Assembly (NCBI GenBank): GCA_903930035.1
Contig: CAIYXG010000333.1
Location: forward strand, 1 to 5,457
From: an uncultured Actinomycetes bacterium
GTDB lineage: Bacteria > Actinomycetota > Acidimicrobiia > Acidimicrobiales > Microtrichaceae
Direction of reading: 5' to 3'
DNA: 5,457 nucleotides
Numbering within the stretch: the stretch's first letter is position 1; each line of letters opens with the position of its first letter. Both the position numbers and the translations under genes were made by a program. Below the pieces are notes generated by a model, which saw nothing but the letters and a program-made list of their open reading frames with translations, was not told the origin of the DNA and searched no databases. Shown piece by piece: positions 1-4,265 of the stretch.

Positions 1-242
1 CCGAGCCACGCAGCCGCAGCGTCGGTGCGGCGCGGCACGCGCCGTTCGGTGCGGGCCAGCCCGTCCCCGTTGGGGCCGACGGTCACGACCGTCCCGTGGT
101 GGAGGAAGCGCCCGACCGTCCCGTCCGGCCAGTGGTCGAGCTCGAGGGCCCGCCGCTCCCCGGCGTCGACGAGCGGGCGCCGCGCCACGACCTGGAACCG
201 GACGCGGTCCGTCCGGCGTCCCCGCGCGTCACCCGGCAGCAC
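1..242 (-). CDS. Unrecognised protein, N-terminal fragment (3' end outside window)
   Basis: An open frame runs from a GTG at 242-240 leftward to the window edge, giving about 80 residues with no stop. Third codon positions in this frame are almost all G or C (roughly 94% by hand count), second positions clearly less (about 60%), which is the pattern of a real gene in this GC class. An in-frame TAG at 254-252 lies just upstream, so GTG 242 is the most upstream practical start; the next GTG is at codon 19. The peptide begins VLPGDARGRR and contains HWPDGTVGRFLHHG and TVGPNGDGLART, which look like a beta-rich folded domain, but I do not recognise the family. There is no signal peptide or membrane segment in the visible part. 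The gene is divergent from the neighbour at 382. An overlapping plus-strand frame (96-431) is also open, but its GC pattern is less codon-like and it overlaps the next gene. Confidence 0.55.
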   Translation of the reverse strand, partial: MLPGDARGRRTDRVRFQVVARRPLVDAGERRALELDHWPDGTVGRFLHHGTVVTVGPNGDGLARTERRVPRRTDAAAAWL

Positions 243-248
243 CCCGGC

Positions 249-254
249 ACCCTA
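249..254 (-). promoter_or_regulatory. Candidate -10 hexamer TAGGGT for the leftward gene
   Basis: Read on the minus strand, TAGGGT occupies 254-249, six bases before the GTG at 242. Transcription would be expected to start about seven bases after the hexamer, on or next to the GTG, giving a leaderless mRNA, an arrangement common in actinobacteria. The same hexamer occurs upstream of the transporter gene at 1695-1700. No convincing -35 box was found at the expected distance. The alternative reading is that AGGG (253-250) is a Shine-Dalgarno with 7-base spacing and the promoter lies further upstream. Confidence 0.4.
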
Positions 255-302
255 GGCCGGATCGGGGTCCCGGCCCCCGAACGACCTGCCGACTCGCCAG
301 TA

Positions 303-331
303 CCGGCGCCCGTTTTGCGCCCGTGCGCCGG
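303..331. repeat. Inverted repeat enclosing two 8-bp direct repeats; possible operator
   Basis: The 7-bp arms CCGGCGC and GCGCCGG are perfect and 15 bases apart. Overlapping and between them are two identical copies of GCGCCCGT whose starts are 11 bases apart, about one helical turn, joined by TTT. A third, degenerate copy (GCGCCGGG) follows directly. The location between divergent genes suits a regulator binding site controlling both. Such repeats also arise by chance in GC-rich DNA, so this is only a candidate. Confidence 0.3.
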
Positions 332-366
332 GTGGACTGAACTTATGGGGCCGCTTTTCGGGGTTC

Positions 367-372
367 GGGGAG
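367..372 (+). promoter_or_regulatory. Ribosome binding site for the gene at 382
   Basis: GGGGAG lies nine bases before ATG 382. It forms the end of the second copy of a tandem TTCGGGG repeat (357-370). It supports ATG 382 as the start. Confidence 0.5.
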
Positions 373-381
373 TTCGATCCA

Positions 382-1050
382 ATGGCACTCGACGTCACAA
401 CCAAGGACTGCACCGCACTGAGCGACTCTGAGGTCGCGGAGATGGCCGACCTCTGCGTGGGCGACAGCATCCCGTTCGAGCTGGGCGTCCTCTCCAAGCA
501 GGTCGAGGAGTGGGTGCTGGTCACCCTGGTCCGCGAGGGCAACAACCTCCGGGGCTTCTCGTTCTCCACGCTCGAGCGCATCGGCGGCACGCCCTGCATC
601 CTGCTCGGCGTGGGGGCGGTCAAGCGCACCTCCCGCCGCGACGCCGTCCTCAAGGCCCTGGTGGGGGACAACTTCCGCCGTGCGCTCATGGCCTTCCCCG
701 ACGAGGACGTGCTGCTCGGCACCCGGATGAACAACCCCGGCGCGACCGAGGCGTTCAAGCAGCTGACCGACATCATCCCCCGCTCCGGCCACAAGGCCTC
801 GGGCGAGGAGCGGGCCTGGGGCCGCCGCCTGGCCAAGCGCTTCGGGGTGGACGCCGGCGCCTACGACGACCAGAAGTTCCGGGTCACCGGCGACGGCAGC
901 CCGTCGCTCGTGCTGGACCACGAGAGCCTGAAGCCCGAGAAGATCCCGGCAGAGGTCTCCGGCCTCTTCAAGGGGCTCAAGGTCGCCAAGGGCGACTGCC
1001 TGGTCACCTTCGGCTGGGCCATGGCCGAGGACCTGCTGAAGTACGGCTGA
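382..1050 (+). CDS. Hypothetical protein, possible GNAT-like acyltransferase fold
   Basis: This 222-residue soluble protein starts at ATG 382 with GGGGAG upstream and ends at TGA 1048-1050. Codon use is strongly GC3-biased, and the peptide has a normal amino acid mix and no membrane segment. I cannot place it in a named family. The order of elements resembles a GNAT fold: an N-terminal acidic helix (about 14-28), strands at 44-50 and 56-63 around the hairpin REGNN, a strand at 71-79 (PCILLGVGA) followed by a basic turn KRTSRR (81-86) and helix (87-104), then a strand at 109-115 leading to NNPGATEAF (117-125). In GNATs the basic turn after strand 4 binds the CoA pyrophosphate, and an asparagine follows strand 5. 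The Q/RxxGxG/A loop is not clear here, so the assignment is an inference. The C-terminal 80 residues are lysine-rich and end in DLLKYG. It is paired with the nitroreductase starting four bases after its stop, so it is probably the first gene of a two-gene operon. Confidence 0.85.
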   Translation: MALDVTTKDCTALSDSEVAEMADLCVGDSIPFELGVLSKQVEEWVLVTLVREGNNLRGFSFSTLERIGGTPCILLGVGAVKRTSRRDAVLKALVGDNFRRALMAFPDEDVLLGTRMNNPGATEAFKQLTDIIPRSGHKASGEERAWGRRLAKRFGVDAGAYDDQKFRVTGDGSPSLVLDHESLKPEKIPAEVSGLFKGLKVAKGDCLVTFGWAMAEDLLKYG

Positions 1051-1053
1051 GCC

Positions 1054-1659
1054 GTGCCCTCCGAGGCCGACCGCCTCCTCGCCGCCCGGCGCATGTGCCG
1101 GGACTTCCTCCCGGACCCCCTCCACGACGACGACGTCGACGCGCTCGTGGCTGCCGCGCTCGGCGCCCCGGCGGCGGGCAACACCTGGGCGCTCGACCTG
1201 CTGGTGCTCGACGGTCCCGAGGTCGCCCGGTACTGGGACACCACGCTCCCGGCGGCCGACCGCCCCTCGTTCCCGTGGCCCGGCCTGCTCCTGGCCCCGC
1301 TCCTGGTGGTCCCCTACGTCGACGCCGACGCCTACGTGGACCGCTACGCCCAGGCCGACAAGGCGCACACCGGCCTGGGTGGTCGGGCCGAGGACTGGAC
1401 CGTGCCCTACTGGTGGGTCGACGGCGGGGCGGCGGTGATGGCGGTGCTCCTGGCGGCGGAGGGCCGCGGCCTGGGCGCCCTGTTCTTCGGGCAGTTCGAC
1501 CACGAGCCGGCGGTCGCCGCCGCGTTCGGCGTCCCCGCCGGCCGCCGGGCCCTGGGCACCCTGGCCGTCGGCCGGCCGGCCGGGACGGACCGTCCCTCCC
1601 GGTCGGCCCGGCGCGGCCGCCCGGACCCCCGCGACCGGGTGCACCGGGCCCGCTGGTAG
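1054..1659 (+). CDS. Nitroreductase-family flavoprotein
   Basis: This 201-residue protein looks like a cytoplasmic FMN-dependent oxidoreductase of the nitroreductase superfamily, which uses NAD(P)H to reduce nitro compounds, quinones or related substrates; the actual substrate cannot be read from sequence. Visible family signatures are the N-terminal RRMCRDF (12-18), whose arginines would bind the FMN phosphate, then PAAGNTW (39-45), matching the P-S-A-G-N-x-Q flavin loop but with Trp where Gln is usual. A central helix VDGGAAVMAVLLAAEGRGLGA follows, and a C-terminal LGTLAVGRP (168-175) completes the core. After that a 26-residue Arg/Pro-rich tail (176-201) has no counterpart I recognise. GTG 1054 is the most upstream possible start, because the preceding gene's TGA is in the same frame two codons before it. 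The Shine-Dalgarno is weak, consistent with translational coupling to the upstream gene. ATG at codon 14 is a less likely start, since it would cut into the RRxxR motif. Confidence 0.85.
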   Translation: MPSEADRLLAARRMCRDFLPDPLHDDDVDALVAAALGAPAAGNTWALDLLVLDGPEVARYWDTTLPAADRPSFPWPGLLLAPLLVVPYVDADAYVDRYAQADKAHTGLGGRAEDWTVPYWWVDGGAAVMAVLLAAEGRGLGALFFGQFDHEPAVAAAFGVPAGRRALGTLAVGRPAGTDRPSRSARRGRPDPRDRVHRARW

Positions 1660-1682
1660 CCGGCGAAGGTTCTGGCGCCGGC
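1659..1682 (+). terminator. Terminator-like hairpin without U-tract
   Basis: GCCGGCG (1659-1665) and CGCCGGC (1676-1682) form a perfect 7-bp stem with a 10-base loop, beginning on the last base of the nitroreductase stop codon. No T-run follows. U-less hairpins are a plausible termination signal in GC-rich actinobacteria, but the element also overlaps the region expected to hold the -35 of the transporter promoter. Confidence 0.35.
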
Positions 1683-1694
1683 CGGGCCCGCCGC

Positions 1695-1700
1695 TAGGGT
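1695..1700 (+). promoter_or_regulatory. Candidate -10 hexamer TAGGGT for the transporter gene
   Basis: TAGGGT lies 70 bases before ATG 1771 and would give a transcription start near 1707 and a leader of about 64 bases. TTCTGG (1670-1675), 19 bases upstream, is the best, and poor, -35 candidate. The same hexamer precedes the leftward gene at the left end of the window, which raises the chance that it is a genuine promoter element of this genome. Confidence 0.4.
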
Positions 1701-1720
1701 TCGACGGCCGTCGTCGACGG
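1701..1720. repeat. Cluster of three CGACGG half-sites; possible operator
   Basis: Directly after the TAGGGT hexamer, CGACGG (1702-1707), its complement CCGTCG (1708-1713) and CGACGG again (1715-1720) lie in a row. The first two make a perfect 12-bp palindrome, and the last two a 6+1+6 inverted repeat. TCGACGG is directly repeated at 13-base spacing. The block covers the predicted transcription start, where a repressor would act. CG-rich palindromes are common in such genomes. Confidence 0.3.
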
Positions 1721-1733
1721 TGCAGCTCGTGCC

Positions 1734-1751
1734 GCCGGGCCCCGGCCCGGC
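1734..1751 (+). other. GC-rich hairpin in the transporter leader
   Basis: GCCGGGC (1734-1740) pairs with GCCCGGC (1745-1751), giving a 7-bp all-GC stem with loop CCCG (1741-1744). It ends six bases before the Shine-Dalgarno. It could affect ribosome loading or mRNA stability, but no known riboswitch class is recognised. Confidence 0.35.
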
Positions 1752-1757
1752 CGCCTC

Positions 1758-1764
1758 AGGGGGA
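1758..1764 (+). promoter_or_regulatory. Ribosome binding site for the transporter gene
   Basis: AGGGGGA lies six bases before ATG 1771. It decides the start in favour of this ATG over an in-frame upstream GTG (1720), which has no Shine-Dalgarno and would add a 17-residue Pro/Gly-rich leader. Confidence 0.7.
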
Positions 1765-1770
1765 CTCTCA

Positions 1771-4257
1771 ATGCGGATGCAGCGCTTCTGGTCGTGGATG
1801 GCGGTGAACCTCGGCAAGCACGCCGGGATCGTGACCGTCGTCGGACTCGTCTTCACCATCGTGATCGGGACCGGGATCACCCGCCTCGAGTTCGCGACCG
1901 GGCAGGACAGCTACCTCCAGCGCGACAGCGAGGTCTACAAGGACAACGTTGAGTACCAGAAGCTGTTCGGCGGCCAGGCCATGCTCTCGGTGGTCGAGAT
2001 GGCCGAGGGCCAGACGGTCGACCAGCTCTTCACGGCGGAGAACAACGCCACGTTCGCCAGGGTCGCGGAGGAGCTGAAGACCGAGGACAACGTCCTCGGC
2101 GTGGTCAGCCCGCTGACGGCGCTCGAGTTCTCGGACCGGCTCGTGGGCGGCAAGAACCCCAACATCACCGAGTCGGTGGCCGGCAAGGCCCTCCTGGCGG
2201 CCGCCACGGCCGACGGTCAGTCCGTGGCCTCCAAGGAGGCGCTCCTGGCCGACTCCGTCGAGACGCTCCAGCGGACCGCCGCCGTGCCCCCGGAGACCCG
2301 CACGCTCGACAACCCCGAGTGGGTGAAGTTCCTGATCTACGACAACGAGGGGAACATCCGGAAGGCGCTGCGGCCGTTCTTCCCCAACGACACCCACGCG
2401 CTGACCATCACCCGGCTCGGCGGCAACCTGTCGATCGAGGAGGAGGGCGCCGCGTCCGACCACGTCGTGAAGGTCGCCAAGGGCCTGACGTTCCCGAACG
2501 CCACCGTGACCACCACGGGCGCCCCGATCCTGCTCAAGGGCATCAACGACTACCTCAAGGGCGGCATGCTCACCCTGGGCGGCATCGCGGTGGCCGTGAT
2601 GGTCGTCATCCTCATGCTCTTCTTCAAGGTCCGCTGGCGGCTGCTCCCGCTCGCGGTCGTGCTCATCGGCGTGGTCTGGGCCTTCGGCCTGGCGGGCTAC
2701 TTTGGGATCCCGCTCACCCTCGTCACCATCGCCGGCCTGCCGGTGATGCTCGGCATCGGCATCGACTACGCCATCCAGATGCACTCGCGGATCGAGGAGG
2801 AGGTCGTCATCGACTCCTCGCCGCACCCCATCCAGGAGGCCGCCCGCGGGCTGGGCCCGGCGCTGCTCGTCGTCACGTTCGACGCCGTGTTCGCCTTCCT
2901 GGCCATCCAGATCTCCAAGGTCCCGATGATCCGGGAGTTCGGCTGGCTGCTGACCGTGGGCATCGTCGCCATCTGCGTGTCGTCGATCATCAACCCGCTG
3001 GCCGTCCTGGGCATGCGGGAGTACCGGTCGCCGACCAAGGGCCGTGACTTCACCGAGGGCAAGCTCGGCCGGTTCGTGGAGTGGCTCGGCATGCTGCCGG
3101 CGAAGTCCGCGCTCGTCCTGGCGCTGCTGTCGGTGGTCGTGTTCGTGGTGGGCAGCATCCTGGAGCCCAAGCTCAAGCTGGAGACCGACCCCATCAACTG
3201 GGTCAACCCCGACACGCAGGTCGTCAAGGACATCCGCAAGCTCGAGCAGCCGGACTTCCTGGGCGGTTCCTCGGAGCTGGGCGTGTTCATCTCGTCCACC
3301 ACCGACCGGACGCTGTTCACCCAGGAGGCGGTGGACTTCACCGACAAGGTGGCCATCGAGACCCTGGAGCAGTACCCGAACGACCTGCTGGTGGCGACGG
3401 GCATCGTCACGACGGTGTCGGACCTGCTCGAGGTCCCGGGTGCCGACCACGTCACGCCGTCGGCCGAGTCCGTGCAGGCGGCCTACGAGCTGGCGCCCAA
3501 GGACATCCAGCTCTCGACCGTCGCCAACGAGGGCAAGGACTTCAACCTCATCTACCTGACCAAGCCGGGCTCCCTGGAGGAGCGCGCCAAGATCGTCGAG
3601 CAGCTCCGCGACGACACGCCGGCCCCGCCCGGCATCCGCCTGACCCCGTCGGGGCTGGCCGTGGTGGGCGTGGGGCTCCTCGAGAACCTCGAGGCCAACC
3701 TCACCGAGCTGACGTGGCTCGCCGCCGGCCTGGTGTTCGCCTTCCTGCTGGTGCGGCTCCGGTCCCTGACCCGGGCGGTCCTGTCGATGGTGCCGGTGCT
3801 CGTGGCGTCGGGCGTGGCGACCATCGGCATCTACCTGCTGGGGATCGAGCTGAGCCCGATGACCGCCGTCGGCGGCCCGCTCGTGGTGGCGACCTGCACC
3901 GAGTTCACGTCGCTGATCCTGCTGCGCTACATCGAGGAGCGTCGCCGCGGCCACGAGCCGAGGGAGTCGATCGACATCACGGCGCGCCGCACGGGCCGGG
4001 CGTTCATCGTGTCCGCCATGACGGCCATCGCGGGCGTCGCCGTGATCTCGTTCTCGTCGCTGCCGCTCCTGCGGAGCTTCGGCATCTTCGTGGCGCTCAA
4101 GATCGCCATTGCCCTGCTCGCCGCCCTGGTGGTGCTGCCGCCGCTGATCATCTGGGCCGACGACCCGAAGCGGAACTGGGTGTCGAAGGGCATGGTCGAG
4201 AAGCCCGACGCGCCGTTCATCGAGGTCGAGAACCACAAGGCCGAGGTGGCCCCGTAG
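1771..4257 (+). CDS. MMPL/RND-superfamily transporter (HAE3-like)
   Basis: This 828-residue inner-membrane protein has the two-fold RND layout: TM1 (about 17-37), a large extracytoplasmic loop (38-265), TM2-TM6 (266-288, 291-312, 316-337, 360-381, 391-415), TM7 (446-464), a second loop (465-643) and TM8-TM12 (644-662, 670-690, 698-720, 744-762, 771-795). A short charged cytoplasmic tail follows. The halves are an ancient duplication: the starts of the two loops (39-73 and 468-507) still resemble each other in the VYKD/VVKD region. TM4 carries GIGIDY with Asp332-Tyr333, the proton-relay pair of MMPL proteins. The matching place in TM10 reads CTEF, with Glu711-Phe712. Size and topology fit the hydrophobe/amphiphile efflux-3 group, which includes lipid and hopanoid exporters. 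The cargo cannot be inferred, and no outer-membrane or adaptor partner is encoded here. Start ATG 1771 is set by AGGGGGA; ATG 1777 is a close alternative. The gene seems to be transcribed from its own promoter and is convergent with the next gene. Confidence 0.93.
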   Translation: MRMQRFWSWMAVNLGKHAGIVTVVGLVFTIVIGTGITRLEFATGQDSYLQRDSEVYKDNVEYQKLFGGQAMLSVVEMAEGQTVDQLFTAENNATFARVAEELKTEDNVLGVVSPLTALEFSDRLVGGKNPNITESVAGKALLAAATADGQSVASKEALLADSVETLQRTAAVPPETRTLDNPEWVKFLIYDNEGNIRKALRPFFPNDTHALTITRLGGNLSIEEEGAASDHVVKVAKGLTFPNATVTTTGAPILLKGINDYLKGGMLTLGGIAVAVMVVILMLFFKVRWRLLPLAVVLIGVVWAFGLAGYFGIPLTLVTIAGLPVMLGIGIDYAIQMHSRIEEEVVIDSSPHPIQEAARGLGPALLVVTFDAVFAFLAIQISKVPMIREFGWLLTVGIVAICVSSIINPLAVLGMREYRSPTKGRDFTEGKLGRFVEWLGMLPAKSALVLALLSVVVFVVGSILEPKLKLETDPINWVNPDTQVVKDIRKLEQPDFLGGSSELGVFISSTTDRTLFTQEAVDFTDKVAIETLEQYPNDLLVATGIVTTVSDLLEVPGADHVTPSAESVQAAYELAPKDIQLSTVANEGKDFNLIYLTKPGSLEERAKIVEQLRDDTPAPPGIRLTPSGLAVVGVGLLENLEANLTELTWLAAGLVFAFLLVRLRSLTRAVLSMVPVLVASGVATIGIYLLGIELSPMTAVGGPLVVATCTEFTSLILLRYIEERRRGHEPRESIDITARRTGRAFIVSAMTAIAGVAVISFSSLPLLRSFGIFVALKIAIALLAALVVLPPLIIWADDPKRNWVSKGMVEKPDAPFIEVENHKAEVAP

Positions 4258-4265
4258 GGGTCACC
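4245..4265 (+). terminator. Hairpin on the convergent junction, containing both stop codons
   Basis: GGTGGCCCC (4245-4253) pairs with GGGGTCACC (4257-4265) around a GTA triloop: nine pairs including one G-U. It covers the TAG of the transporter gene (4255-4257) and the complement of the TGA of the opposite gene (4261-4263). In the minus-strand RNA the G-U pair becomes an A-C mismatch, so the structure favours the plus-strand transcript. No U-tract follows on either side. Confidence 0.4.

Larger units (their letters stand above)
243..381. other. Divergent intergenic region with inverted and direct repeats
   Basis: This 139-base region separates the leftward gene from the rightward gene at 382. 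It is the least GC-rich non-coding stretch, particularly around 311-360. It holds an inverted repeat CCGGCGC (303-309) and GCGCCGG (325-331), enclosing two direct copies of GCGCCCGT (306-313 and 317-324) with an 11-base period. A tandem TTCGGGG pair lies at 357-370. A promoter for the rightward gene should lie here. The best I can see is TTGCGC (315-320) followed 17 bases later by a poor -10 (338-343), or TTAT around 343-346, so I do not call one. Confidence 0.5.

Noticed and set aside
315..348. Promoter TTGCGC with a -10 near 338-346 for the gene at 382
   Set aside because: The -10 candidates match only about half of the consensus and spacing is ambiguous, so it is mentioned only in the intergenic entry.
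96..431. 111-codon plus-strand frame at the left end
   Set aside because: It overlaps the start of the gene at 382 and lies antisense to the frame with the better codon-position pattern; its peptide is Pro/Arg-rich with no recognisable features. Not fully excluded.
1570..1583. CCGG-type run as a tandem repeat or mobile-element end
   Set aside because: It is short, inside a coding region and explained by Gly/Arg/Pro/Ala codons in GC-rich DNA; no target duplication or transposase is nearby.
343..1644. 433-codon minus-strand open frame across the GNAT-like gene and nitroreductase
   Set aside because: It covers two well-supported plus-strand genes, and its peptide is Gly/Ala/Val/Arg/Glu-biased as expected from antisense of GC-rich coding DNA.
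1720..1770. GTG 1720 as an earlier start of the transporter
   Set aside because: It has no Shine-Dalgarno and gives a Pro/Gly-rich extension, whereas ATG 1771 has AGGGGGA at six bases and gives a normal N-terminus before TM1.
1768..4236. 822-codon open frame on the minus strand, antisense to the transporter
   Set aside because: Its product is a His/Arg/Asp/Gly-rich low-complexity string without membrane or domain signals; it is the mirror image of GC3-biased codons of a clear transporter gene.
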